From contig QEYB01001446.1 of NCBI GenBank assembly GCA_017562135.1, positions 62,001-126,000 of the forward strand: DNA of 64,000 nucleotides, written 5' to 3'. Origin of the DNA: Dipylidium caninum (taxonomy: Eukaryota > Platyhelminthes > Cestoda > Cyclophyllidea > Dipylidiidae). A program made the translations under genes and the position numbers. The notes under the pieces are model-generated. The model had not been told where the DNA came from, did no database searches, and saw only the letters and a program-made list of their open reading frames with translations. Positions within the stretch are counted from its first letter, which is position 1. Each line of letters opens with the position of its first letter. Below are positions 46,172-60,000 of this stretch, one piece after another.

Positions 46172-49100
46172 CTGAAGAGGATCTTATTGGCAATATTTTA
46201 AACATTGGCAAGTTGTGTTGCATAAAACGGAGAAGGAATCTTGAAAGTCGCAAGGACCTTGAGTGGTCATCTTTCCTGACGAGCCTCCCTTACACGCAGT
46301 ATAACTGCCCGAAGTCTACCTGCATAGCCCAAAATACCATACGCGCACACTGTCTAAGTATCTCTGCTCGCGCTTTTGACAATGGACTCGTTCGTGGATT
46401 GAGTTACCGTTGCTACAACCAAAGTGAACACGGTTGCAGGAGAACGTGGTTACAACCGCACGGCTGCCATGTGACTAAAATGAATGTGACTATCAGACCT
46501 GGACAGTGGAATGGCTTTCATGGTGACGTAACTTAGTAGAGCCTGGAGTAAGAGTTTTAACCCCACATTCGTGGTAGCGAAGAAGATGGCATTGGTGGAT
46601 GAATGCGTTTGTTCAATGTAAGGAGAAGGGTTAAAGAAAAATTTCCCTTTATGCCAGGAAAAGGCATTGCGCTGAAAATATGCTGAGCTAAATTGTACAA
46701 GTCTTACCGTTTATATCGTGTGTGTTAGGGAAATTATGCGAGGAGACGGCGTTTCTTACGAGTTAATGGCAGATACTTGGGTTAGAAAGAAGGGATTGGG
46801 GCATTGGAGCATTTGTTACTAAAATATGCGGCTTGTGGATTACCCGTCAAATATGGCCTTTATGAAATCGGAGAACGCAATTTTGCCAATGAAAAATGGC
46901 CTCTTACGGGCCGCTTGAGGAACCCTCTTAGTGTTACCTGCGCTCAATCTCCTAGACTCATTTTACGTTTTTTTTGATCCTCTAATTTGACGGGCTTTTT
47001 GTTCGCTGCATTGCTGTTTACTCTTTCTCAACACACGACGCCTCTACTCAATGCATTCACTTTCCTTTTCACCATGCCAAAAAAGAGAGCTTCATTACCT
47101 TCACCGATAAGTAAAAGCGAATGACCTGTTAACATCGCACCGCGAATCAAGGTGTAATTTCAAAAGGCGAAGAAGCATCTCAAATTTTCTCGATGCAGAC
47201 ATGAGAAAGTGGGGTAAAGTGTTAATGACGATATTATTAGGCTGAACAGCCTCTTTCGCTTGCGATTAGCGAAGCGTTAAGGGCAAAAGTAGGTTGTGAA
47301 TTTGGCACACCGAAGGCATATTAAAGAGTAAGGCTTTTCACTTATTCCCTCGTGTAAAGCGATTAAGGCGAGACAGCATTAATACTAATATTAGATGTTT
47401 TAGCGCGGATGGCGTTCCAGAGGGGACGGTAGACAGCAGCGAGGACCTGCAGAAGACCGCGATATCGCAGCATCGTACGACATTTCAGTCAGAATGCTAC
47501 AAGACTACCTTTTTGTTACTCCGTGACCCTACGAAAGACCGGTAATTCATAAATAGATGGGAGTAGAGCCTCGCCGTTGACGATGCGAGGGACGAGGCTG
47601 CCGAGCCAGAGAACTTCCAACTCGGATAGCGGAGTCTATTACCTCATCTGACTGATGCCATTCCGATTGTCCGCTCCCATGTAAAGCTTCGTTAGAGTTG
47701 ACCAAGTTTATAAGTCTCGTTTGAGAGAAGTGAAAGTGGTGCGGTGTTACTCAAATAGGCGTGAAGGCGTGTGGAGTTTGTATTGAACGGTCTCCAGAGC
47801 TTGATGACTTCATTGGTGAAGCCTCCAGTCTGTAGAGTGAAATTCGGCAAGGTGGCGGGAAGACGAGAGGCCTACGCGGTCACTGGGGGTGCTGCGATTC
47901 ATTCGGATGCGTTGAAGGGGAGGAGGCGTCCCAGCCAAACAGCAGGGCACGTGACCGAGTCCCTCGCCGCTCCAATTACTTGTGAGTCAAATGGCAGGCG
48001 ATCAGATTCACTGATTCAATCGTCTAACTGTGTTAATGTCACGCATGTCTCTAAACAGAGGCATTCGTTTAAAAATAAAGTGTGTACTGCCTTCACAGAT
48101 TGCGTTGCTGTTGAAGAAGTACTGGAAAACCGCCATAAAAAAACGAAGCGAAACCGACATTTAAATGCGAGTGATTAAAAGTGAAAAGGGTGACGCGAGT
48201 GGGATGTGAGGCAGCACAACCGATGGGAGGGAAACATTTCGGCCCAGTGATTTGTGCAGCGACTTAGACTACCTCAAATACTCGTCTCCTCTGCCAGAGT
48301 TACCCTAACTAACCCCCCGCAAGTCTGTCGAAACACGTCAAGGTGGTGGAAAGTTGACAACGATTTGAGGCGTTGCAGCCCCCACGCAGTGACCGACTCG
48401 GTCTCTCAGACGAAGGGCGATGTGAAGAGGTGCGATGAACCCGCTAAGGTGAGGGCGGTGCTCACCTTACTCATGGACCCATCTCCGCCCGTACGTGAGC
48501 AAAAATTCTCTTTTTTGAGCATTTCTTTGCCTAAGAAGCGAGGAGAAGTCGCAAAGTGTCCTGACCTTTCATGGGAGCATAGAGTCGCCCAAATGTTACT
48601 AATTATGCAGAATACTAGATCTTTCTTAGATTAACCATTGCATTAAAAGAAGGTGCTGGTTGCACTGGCAAAGAGGTGTTCTTCACGGTGTAAATGGTAG
48701 GACAACTAACCGTCATTTGTGATGCTTTGGATCCACTGTAGAACACATTGGTTCTCCTTATTAGCCATTCTCACAGTCGCGTCTGGTCTCTCCTCCTCCT
48801 CCCCCCCTTCCCCCGTCCACGTCTCCTTGTCCACCCACTTGCCCTTGTGACATCTGTGCCTCCGTTTTGACAACTGTGATCCCATCTGGGAGTAATGTCC
48901 ACGCCTTTGCTGCTTGTCCCTTGTACCTCCTCGGTCCTGAAGCAACTGTGATCACCGTGGTCCACGAACTATGTTAATGCGACTCGACGAGTGCCTCGTT
49001 GTTACGTGACTGTTGCTACAGGCAACCTACACTGTGGGCATGTGTGTGTGTGTGTGTGTGTGCTACAACCGCACCGCGCAACGGAATGGAAGAAATTTTG

Positions 49101-50948
49101 AGAGAAGATCATCATAACTTGGCCACACTGGTTTAAGATCCTAACTCGTTCTAAACTCCCTCGAAAGGACAATAAGAATCCGCGAATTATTGGCTACTTG
49201 AACGCGTTAACGAGGACATTACCACGCCAAAATTCGTCACCTCATTGTTTAGTTGACTTTGACCCATTCCGTTTAGGTTTTCCCGTCGAGGAACGAGAAT
49301 TTGGCGCAGTTATGCGGGCTGAAGTCTGACTGGCAAACGATTGCAGTGTTCTTGCCATGTAAGTTGTTTAAGGTCTTGGTGGAAGCGCTCCCAAAATTCC
49401 ACCAACATTGGGAGGTGAAAATGGAGTCATTTAAACTGTCATGAAGCTTGTCGATCACTAAATGCTTAGTTGCTGATGGGAATGTTGATAAAGGGAAACC
49501 AGAAGGATCATCGCTCCAAAATGTATTGGGACAAGGAATCAAACTTTGAGCCTAAAATAGCTGAAGAAACAAGTCTAAATAGGTAGTCGTGCCTATTTTT
49601 ACCCATTTCGTGATACGTTAAATGAACATGAACGGAAGTTTTCTTATGAAATAGGAGATTAAGAATCATAACTCCAAAGTTAGTACGGAGACTTTGATGT
49701 GTAACCATTCAGTATCCTATTTCAAATGTAGATTTCCAAATATGAGACCCAATATGAGTTGGCGTACTGGATTTATAAAATAGCCTTTAGGCGAGGAAGA
49801 TTGTCTAATACCAGGATTGCCTTTGTTTCATCCATTTTTCCTAACAATTTATGACTAAAAGCAACGATGAAGCGAGAGATGTAAAGTTGTTATTAACTTG
49901 TTCCCAAATGGTTACCTGGCAATATTTAACAAGTCCTCTTTCTGGGGCCTGTACAAAACCGAGCATTTTGATTATGCTGCCTGAACAAGTAGTAATGTTA
50001 TTCGATTTCATTTTCATTAAATTGCAACACATACAGCGGCTCCTGCCAGATGTCACGCTTCCGGGTATTGGCACATGCATGCCATGGAATAAATCCTAAG
50101 GCTGTATTTCACTGTGAGCGGTTCCTGTTGACATTACCGTAGGTGACAAAGGGCCAAAGTCTAGCAAAGTGTTATAAAATGAGGTTATTTAGTTATCATA
50201 GGATGAAATTATATAATCATTTTTAACATAAGCTACGGAGTGACCAACCGTATTAACAGTTTATTGGCATATCTCAAGAGTATCGTGGTTTACAATCGTC
50301 CGAAAGGATAGGTTATAAAAGCTTTATTTAAGTAAATTCGAGGCATGAAAGTCATTGCAACGGTATTACGGATTGGAAAGGAGGTATATAATAACGAAAG
50401 TAAAGGCAGAAAATGAGCTACTTATGATACAGGAATATTGGGTCGTTCCCGAACATCATTTTCGGAGCTCAAGGCTAAATACTTCACCAAAACTAACTGA
50501 ATAAGAAGTCTGTGGACTGATAAGAGAATGTTCTGGTTGATATTTTATTCGCTATAAGTGGGAGGAAAAAAAGAAAGGGGAAATTCTAACGAGAATCGAT
50601 GATTATGCCAAAGAATGATAAAAGTTTCGGTGTTGAAACGAAATAAGTTGTGGGCATCTCATTGATATGAGAAGTCAGAACAATGACATATCCTTATGCA
50701 CCAGGTGGGTGGGTGGTGTTTTACTTCCCGTGAAATAGATGTAAAATACTTATGGCTTCTGTGTGAAGCAAGTAGTACCTGTTTGAATAAATGGGTATAA
50801 TTTATCCGCAAAGCTATTAACACCATGTATTACAATTCGTTACCGATTGTTTTAAGCGGGAGGGAATCAAACGTTCATTTGATCGTTTAGGGCTTTAGTA
50901 TATGTGCGCGCACTCACGATCCGCTGCCTTTTACACATGGATTAGATA
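46172..50948. other. Intergenic, no gene recognised
   Basis: AT-rich DNA with motif-free open frames at 46213-46536, 47771-48178 and 48254-48634. A (TG)n run lies at 49041-49062. Further exons of the 45.3-46.2 kb gene could lie here. Confidence 0.35.
49041..49062. repeat. (TG)n microsatellite
   Basis: Dinucleotide run of about eleven units. Confidence 0.92.
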
Positions 50949-51097
50949 ATGCCGGGGTCTTTGAATTCGTCCGATTCTACAAAAAGAATTGTTGACAAAT
51001 ATAACCTCAGCAAGAGCCACACTAATTTAGCCAACCATTTTGACGAACAAGAGGCCCAAGCGAACTTTGCCTATTTGGATTATTTCGGATTTTATCA
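50949..51097 (+). CDS. USP6NL: TBC RabGAP exon 1
   Basis: 49 codons plus CA. The donor is GTGAGC. An in-frame TAG at 50943-50945 fixes this as the first possible Met. Confidence 0.85.
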
Positions 51098-54000
51098 GTG
51101 AGCCGTTGCATATTCAGGATTCTTTTTCGCATTTTCTTCTTATTCCCTACACAGTTAGTCAAGTAACTGTGCCTTTTGTATAATACGCAGCACCTCAATT
51201 ACCTTACAATTAACTGGTCCGCGTTCTATTTAGGCCTTTGCTTGTCGTAGTGATTTGTGCGCAAGTTACGTGTATATGATTGAGTATGCTAACTGACCGA
51301 CCTGACAATTAACAACTAGTTACGGTAGTGATTCGTGTTTCTTTTTAGTCCTGAGGGCCTTACACATAGAGATAAGGAGGTGGAACAAAAGGTGTGTTAT
51401 CCCATGATTTGAATATTTTTATTATATGTATGTGCCACATGTAGATGTTTCTTTACGGACCTATAGGCATTTATTTTTTATTTTTGTATTACTGTATCTG
51501 CCTTATTCGCAAGCCTTTTCGACTTTATTCACAAAATCGGCAGTAACAATTTTTCACTGTCTGCAGTTACAAAACGGAGTGTAATTTATGGATTTGTGTT
51601 ATATTTTAAGTGGAGTTTTTTAACTTTGCGCATGTCTACGTTCGTGTGTTAAGTACTATCTTTTCTCGTGGACATAATTTAATCACCCCGCTGAACTAAG
51701 TCACGCGCGAGTTTGCGATACACCCAAGTTCCCGTCGCGATTGGTTGCGTGGTCTTCAGACCTTTCTGCCCGCGTTAGTCTGAGCGCTGTCGTGGACTAA
51801 TTGCTTTGCCCACTCACGTATTCACCCATTTTCCCGTTGACGCACTTAGAGAAATGGTGAGATGCACCAGTAAATTTGGAAGTCCTATTGCACTCATTGC
51901 ATATGTGCTTATTTTTTTTTCCTTTTTTCTTTACTTTCAGTATCGTAAAAAGGATGTTAAGCGGGTGGATAAGTGGATGAAGTTTATCCAATCCAATGGA
52001 TTTGACTCTTTTCATAAAGGCCGTCCCAACGAGGAAGTACGTTGCGTTTGCTCTTCATGACTGATTTGTTTAATTATTCCTCTTCTTTGAATTTTTTTAT
52101 ATCGATAGGTAGTGTACTCAAAACATATATCGGTCTAATGTATTTACTTGTGGTGCAGTACGGTACTAACTTTTGTAAAAAAAGGTTTTAATTTTTATAA
52201 TTTATTACTTTCATTCTATTCTTATCAGTACCGTTCCTAAAACTTCTCCATACGTCGAATGAATATGCGTTTTCATTAATTAATTGCTGGATTTTGAGCC
52301 TTTACCTCCGCGTTCCTCGCATTCCTAACTTATTTACACTCTTCCGTTATCTTCACCTTTTTTTACCAATCGAACCCTATTTGGTACTAATTGTACCACC
52401 CTTGGTGGTCGCAGAAACGGACCGCGGCAGTATACTACTCTTAATTTTTTCATTCTCCTTCCCCCTTCTCCCACCAGCTGATGTTTTTTGGTCATGTTCA
52501 CGCCTCACGCATATCCATTTCCAAGAAATTGTTAACCGATACGTACTTATTAAGTACGCATCAGCTTCGAGTTTTTTTAGAGTAGGCTATAAAATGGAAG
52601 AGTTCCTTGAGGAAAGGCGTCCCGGTCTTCGCCGATTTCCCTACTTGCTGTTTCTTCTTTTTCTGTCTATCGATATTGACAGGTGTGTCCTAAGAAATGT
52701 TAACAAGTTTCCTTGAGATTTGTACTCTTTTTTTATCGGAGACGGTTCTTTCTTTGTAATCCTTACAATACGATTCCACTCACCTTATGTATCAAAAATA
52801 TAGCTGTCAGGAGTTTTCATATTAACAATATTATTACTTCTTCCACTTCCTACTTTGTAGCGTTTTGATGAAAGGAAAATCTTGTTCTTTTCGCCTAGTC
52901 TTGATTTTAAGTGTGGCGGTATTTGCTTAAATCTCACCGCTCTAGTCCATTTTTAATAACAACTTCGGATGTGCAATCTACAGAACGTAAATTGTGTGAA
53001 ATTGCAGCTACGACTTAGTTAACCTCTGTTTTTTAGTATGTAGTCGTCGTGATTTTATTTAATCATAACAACTTCGTGCAAGCATTCTCAAACAGCCTAA
53101 ATCTTTGTAAATTCTCTCCCCATTGTCAAAAATTCTAAGACCCTTATTGATGAGAAGAATTATGTCTCTTTTTTAAACTGATTGAGGCGAGTAAGTCTTT
53201 TTTCTGCCTTTGGAACTCCTTTGATTTGGTACTCCTCTTCACGACAGTCGGTTCCCTTGCGAAGTGGTCATTCCAGAATTTCTATGCAGTGTAATTGCAA
53301 TATTTTTTAAGTTTTACATGTTACTCTTTCTGCAGTTTTTTTGCTTCCACCAAAACCGCCATGCATTTACTATTTCACCTCGTGGTTCATTCGGGTGGTG
53401 CAAATTATAATTATAAGACGCACCTTCTAGCCATGTGCTTCTCCCATTCAGTGCAAGATGCGGGCATAATCATATTTCTTTTTTCTGAATAAATCATCTG
53501 TACTTATTTGATCTACCCATCGTTTTTACTCGTCATTCACTCACCGGTGCATTTACCCTTTTTCCTCTATAAATCTTGTCTCTAAGTGAAATTCTTTATG
53601 GAGTCTTTTTTCGTTTGCTCACAAACCATTTGGTTAACGTCATTTTTTATCCTGTGCTCTTTTTTCTCCCATTCAGCTTATTAGACGGGTTTTCAAGGGT
53701 ATTCCGCCCCGCATTCGGCCAAAGGTTTGGCCAATTCTACTCAACGTCGACTCGGTCAAGAATGGACGGATGTATGAGGTGAGTCGATTGACCGCTACCT
53801 CGAAGCCTTAAGTGTCGCTAATCAGATGCGCAGTACAATTATATAAAAAAGGTATGCTAATTTTTGCACACGGCACAGGATGAGCCCCACTCTCCGTTAT
53901 TCTAATGCACAAAAGCGTTGGCTAAGCGGTTGACTTGAAAAAACTGGTGCAATAGTATGAAACGGTGGAATTTGAGGGGGGCGTTTGTGTCAACGTGTGT

Positions 54001-57000
54001 AATATTCTTCCGTATATTCAACAATATTATTATCCGAAGCAATGGTGACGTCACCCAGTGACAGGACTTCTCAAGTTTCTTTTCTTTAAAATGGTCTTAT
54101 TAACGCTTTTAACATTATCTGTCTCTGCTATGAGGGCTAGCTGAGGCCAGCTTATCTCTGTCGTGTGTTAAGGCGGACGATGGACCTCAAGGTCCTATCA
54201 CAGACGACAATTTTCCTGTCGGAATACACTGTTAACCTCCATTAAAAGGTGCTTGTGATTAGACCTGATTCGTTTTGGACAAAAGATGTTTCTCTAACTT
54301 TTTTTGAGTATTTTGACCTCTCATCCAAATCTTTGGTTCTTACCGCTAGGGTACGATTTCTATGCATCTTTGCTACTTATGATTTATGGGCGTCTATTGC
54401 GACATCCTCAATTTACACTGCTTCTACTAAAACACAGTTTCTCAGCAAATTGCCTCACCATGGGCCTTTTCAAACACCTTTTTCTACTTGTCTGTACAAC
54501 TGCATTGGTTGCGGTATCTGTCGTATGAACTGTTTTTTGGGTTTCTATGAGGTCCACCTCTCCGAGATGAGCCTCTTCATGTGCATCTGTAGCAGATCAC
54601 GACTCCACGCCATCGCAGTAGAGGTCTGCCCATCCACGTATCCATTTAACTTTCTGTCGCCTACATGTGACCTTTTGATCTCCCCATCTTGACGTCGCCA
54701 CTCCATGCTCTTTGTTCGCACTTCTCGTCTCTTTCAATTGCGCTTGCATTACAAGGGTCGCGGAGACATGCGACTTCATTTAATTGTTCTCTCCTTATGT
54801 TGGGTCCCAAGTTCTCCGGTACTCTCTTAGTGAATATATTTCCAGCAGCATTTCACTGTTTCACCTGAATTGTTCGCTGATGGGCGATAGTCATTCTAGC
54901 TGAATCATTTAACTACGACAGAGTTGAACACTGCGACGTTATAGACGATATTTCATTCGGACCAATTGGGAATTAATGTTTCTTTTTTTTCCATTCAAAT
55001 AACAGTTTGTTTTGTTTGTTTGAGATGGGGATTTGGAGTTTGGAGAAGATGGGTAAATGCCAACTGCCCAGGCGCGAATAGGGGACTCGAATTACTCCGG
55101 CAGAAGTTTCCCCTTTAAGACGAAAATCGTAGCTGGTCTCACTTGACTTTTGATACGGCAATGGGAAAATTAGATGTCTGCCACCGTGGACATCTCCTTG
55201 ACAGCTGTTGGGTGAACTTTCCTGTTTCAGTTCCATACACAGATGTTTTGCTTCAAACTGACTAGGTAGATGTTTTGTTTTTTTTTCTGACAAACGTTAG
55301 TGATGATTTTATCATCTCATAACAGGTCTGACCACTGCTATGTCGAAAAATTCGTTTTACCGTGAGGTAGAAGTGGAGAATTTTCTGAGCATTCTTCGTC
55401 AAATTCCCAAAGTGCTTTCCATTTGCAGCATTCGCGTGCCCACTTATGAAACGCCAAAAAGTGGAGAGAATTAGGAGAAGAAAGTGAAATAAATGCCATT
55501 TGCCTTTGCCAGTCGAAAGGGTGTTTGATTAAAATTGGTCAGAAATTTCAATGGGCCATAAATTTGTTATGCAGATGAGAAACCGCCAACGCTTCGCGTG
55601 GGTTTTAATTGTCTGAAACCATTAACTTTTCACATGAGCTCGATCTTTGCACGCTCTTTATCTCCCTCTTGTTTTAAACCTCGCCTCAAAATGGAATGCT
55701 TTAAACAGGGAAACCAGTCTTGGCGGTAGACGGGGCAAGGCTATTCACCTCCCTCCCTTCCCACATAAACGGACTCGATTTTTTTGCTTCTCTACCACAC
55801 TCAAAATTCATGCCTGACTGCTGCCTTATTCACCACTCAGCGCCATGGACGACGTGGTTTGGTCTCTCCTGCCTTTAAAATTCCCACCTCCTTTTACTGC
55901 AGATTATTTAAATGATAGCCTAAGTGATTTGTGGTCGGAAGTAAACTCCACAACTTTCATCCTATTTTACATGTTGCGTTAACTGCTGGGCGATACGCCG
56001 CTAAAAGCGACAGTAGGAATAAGTTGTCAATCTTGGGGCACATTTTCCATCGGCGTCGAACATGTTATGCCCCGTTCTCTTTTTTTCTTTCACCAAAGCC
56101 AGTCGGAATATCGTGTATAAGTGGCATCTGTAACTCGCTGAAAGTGGTAAAGGCGCGAAGTAACACGGGCGGGTGAGGGTATCTTGCAGGGTCAACGAAA
56201 CATCCCATTGGTCTTAGGGAGGATATCATTTTCCTCCAGATCACCGCTGACAAACGTCTCTCTCCGTCTTTTAGGTTTTCCCTTTACACTCCATAATATT
56301 GTCCTGCGAGTGCGGTTGACTCCCCCCCCCCTAACCGAAAAGTCTTCTCTTTTCAACGGAAAATTTGTTTACGGCAAAAATGATTTTTTAGTAGTTGGTG
56401 CCTTGTCGATAATTTGTCATTTCAACATACTTTGTGGGAAGGCGTTTTTGCAGCTTTAGGCCACTAAAAGTTCGTGTCTTTACTGTGTGGCGGACTCCAT
56501 GTTGGTGCTCTGAGATGGCCCGGCACAAGGGAAAGAAGAAGAAGAAGAAGAATGGAAACATTCTTCCATCGTTGGAACAGTAGAGCTGATGGTGGGTTTC
56601 CTCGAATTCCCGATGACTTCTTCTTGCTTTATTCCATTCAAAAGTGTACCGGCTGTGGTACACACCCGCTCTTATACATCGAGGAATCTTCTTTAGGTCA
56701 AAAGGCATGATATTTAAATGGTTATTAATTTCAGTGGGAGAGGAAATCCTAAAACTCCCAAATTCAGTGAAAGTCTTTGCTGTGGTACCAGCGGTGTACC
56801 GTCTGATTTATGCCCGATCGGGACGTCCGTCGCAGATTTTGGCCCAATCCAATTGCCATTATAGAGGGGAAAGCGGAGTGACCGATGGCAGGAGTCACCA
56901 CGTGGCGAGCTGTCAAGTAATGCAATTGCAAACGGTTGTCGACTCTTAGCCCTGGCAAGAGAAATAGTCTTTTAGCTCAATGCCTAAGCGATGTTATTGC

Positions 57001-60000
57001 CTTCCTTCATTCGTGTGAACTTCCCATCGAGGGGATTCGTGGGTTTACCTGTTTTTTACCCTATTTTGCTGATTTTAGCCGAGATGTTTAAAGCTGTTTT
57101 GTATGGAAGTGACCGAAACACTGCCTAGTCCCCGCGGTGGACTCCCTTTCCACAAATTATATGTCCAGAGGCCTAGTTTAGTGTTCTAGAGCAGATTTCT
57201 GGCTTTCGTATTTCAGCTCCTCACCTGAATAGATCAAACAGAACCAGTCCACCCTCTCCACAGAACTTTGACTTTGCTTTGAATGTAGGTGTTCATTAGA
57301 GTAGTATCGAGCCTGTATTTTACACTGTGTGCGCAAGTAAGCACATGCTACTTTATTTTTTAGTATTTTAACGTGACTGTCGGAGCTTGTGATATGTTAC
57401 CCATCCAGTCACTTGATCAGATGACACGACTTTATACATTTTGGAGCGACCATCCTGCAGGACAGGTGACCGAACAGCCACAAATGCGGTCTTAACCAAA
57501 TGCCATAAAATTGGGGGGCAAAAGTGTATTAAAAGCAGTATGAACCCGTTTTTTCCCTCAACAAATTTGATATAGATTAAGGCAATACCAGAGAGCATTA
57601 AATTTATAAAAAATTTTCGAGCTGTGGCAACTGTGGATGACAGGAGGCAGGCAAGAGATTGAAATGGGAAAGTGGAGGGAGGGAATATCATCTTATACCA
57701 TATAAATGAGCATTTTTAGCGTGAGGGATTACTTCTTCTAGGAGGAGTGGAAGAGTATTCCCTGCTCTCTCTTTCTTTCTCTCTCTAATCGCTACATTTT
57801 TGGTTTGCTCACGATTGTGTGTGTGCACGTGTTACAGCCTTTTGTTTACCGCCAGCAATAGCATTCTCCGCTTCCGTTAAGCAAGCAAATGGCCCCCTCC
57901 CCTTCCACATCACAATGCGAGGAGTTTTACCAACTGCTCCGATGATTTCCCCTCGATTGTCATATCCACTGGGGAATTGCTTTCTCTCGGTTTTGGATTA
58001 CGCTCCCGGCGATGATGATCATGTGGACGGTCATAAAATATTTTTTAATACTCCGTTAGTTCCGAATACACAAAATTATGTGCAAGCAAAGTGGGCTTAT
58101 CCCCCATTAGTTCCCCCGAACGGCACTCCAGATGCGCTGTCTGAGGCCTGACTTCCAATCTGAACAGTAAATCCCCAGTCCTTTTACGAGAGTGGCTTGA
58201 CCGGTTGACGGGATCAAGGCGCCGTTGGCGTTCCTTTGGGTAATTCCCTGATCAACGTAATTAATCAGCTTGTGGAAAAGTAAATTTACCACCTTGATGG
58301 TTTTATCCCCCTCCCAAAAAAAATTTTGGTAAAAGTGTAAATTTTTCTCTATACACGAGTCTTCGAAATCCGATTGCGGGCAATTGAAAGGTCTTTTGGA
58401 TAGTAGGAGATGAAATCCACGAGGTTCCACCTCCCACTTTCCATGGAGCGTTTTATTTAGGCCTCTTTGTTACTGCATTACCACTTTCTTTAGTACTTTT
58501 CTCAACTTTTATGGTTAATCTCATTGAGATAGGAAAATCATTTGGGTAAATATCTCCCCTTCTAAGTTACTATTGTTACATGAAGCCGTGGTATGCCACG
58601 ACAAACATAGGAAACTGTGCGGAGGGCGCGCATTCTCTACCTTCGGTTTACATTGCCTCGTGATCGTAAATTCGAGCCACGAAAGCTACTTTTCACCGAT
58701 TCGAAACCAGTGCTTTTTCGTCCCTTATGACAGCACTTTTCTGGGTGTTGCTGTTCTTCTTTTGGTTTTCAACATCAGCTAGAAGTTGTACTTGTCCCTT
58801 GAATTTGGCACAGGTTAACCTTGTTTTTTCCTCGAGCTAATTCTCATTTGCCTCCATTTTCTCCTTCACTGAAAAGATACCTCTGCAATTTCACCAAGTT
58901 CTCTCTTTCCTCCTCATGCCCTAGTGGATTAAGTGGGTTAGTTCGAAGCAAACTGACTACTTGACAATCAAGTGAAGACTATACTTTTGCATTTTACATT
59001 GGAGTTCTTTTCCCAGTTCCTCTCTTCTTTTCTAAAAACGAAATTTGGTGATTTAGTGGGACGCTTTTAAGGAAATTAAAGGTTTGGGGCGCCTCTAATG
59101 GGTAAAAAATGAATCCACTAATAAGTAGTTTAGTGAAGAGGGCTCGCATCCTCGTTTTATGTCCAAGTCTTGTAGACGACTCGTCTATGAAAAGACGCTT
59201 TTTAGACCGTCGGCCTTATTAGGTGGGCCAAATATGAGACACAGGGGACTATTTCCCTGGACTTCCACACTCTCACACCTCCTCTCCTCATATTTTTGTG
59301 GTGATCTTTTCCTCAAGACTTACACTTTTCTCTCTACCGCTGCTTACTCAATGCCTGAGCACTGATGCTCCATTTTAACGGCTTGCAAGTGGATGAATTG
59401 TTACCGAGATGAGCAACCTCCTCTAGTAACCATTAAATCTAAAATTCATTCTCTACTTTCTGGCAAAATCGTTTGTCTCTGTCTTCCATTGGTTGAATTG
59501 CGGCATCTGTGCGATATGAGGAAGGAAAGGGAGAACAAGGAAAGACGGTTTATCCTGTGGCGTGCAGAAGGGCTGCGAAACTGAAAACCCCAAGGTGAGC
59601 ACCAGGTCACCGGGATGAGGATACCATAGACCTCGCGTATTTGGGTCTTCAGTGGTGCTATTTTTTGGAAGGAAAGTGAACTGTTACCCAGTTGTTGTCA
59701 AATAATTCTTTTGAGGCCACATTTTGAAAAACATTTTGCCTGGCAACTTAAGAGACTAGCGCCTGTTGATGTGAAAAACAACTATCTCCTCGTTCATTCA
59801 AAGACGTGGGCTTCTAAACACTCTTCCTTCCCGCCGACCCACTCACTTTCCATCTCATGATTATGAAATTTCATTATACAAAGCCCCTACATTCGTGTAT
59901 TTAACCAGTTGGCTATTTTGGGGGAGTTGGCAGTCGGAGATGTGACTTGCGTCCCTTTTGTCGAATGTGGACCACTTTACCCCAATGATTGAGTTGCCTA

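Noticed and set aside
46213..46536. 107-codon plus-strand frame with several Cys
   Set aside because: It lies opposite the better-supported minus-strand gene region and has no splice or family support.
47771..48634. Two plus-strand frames of 135 and 126 codons
   Set aside because: No motif, no signal peptide, no splice pattern; amino-acid composition looks random.
49841..50080. Minus-strand Cys-containing frame that loosely recalls a piggyBac Cys-rich end
   Set aside because: The Cys spacing does not fit, and no catalytic domain or terminal repeats are nearby.
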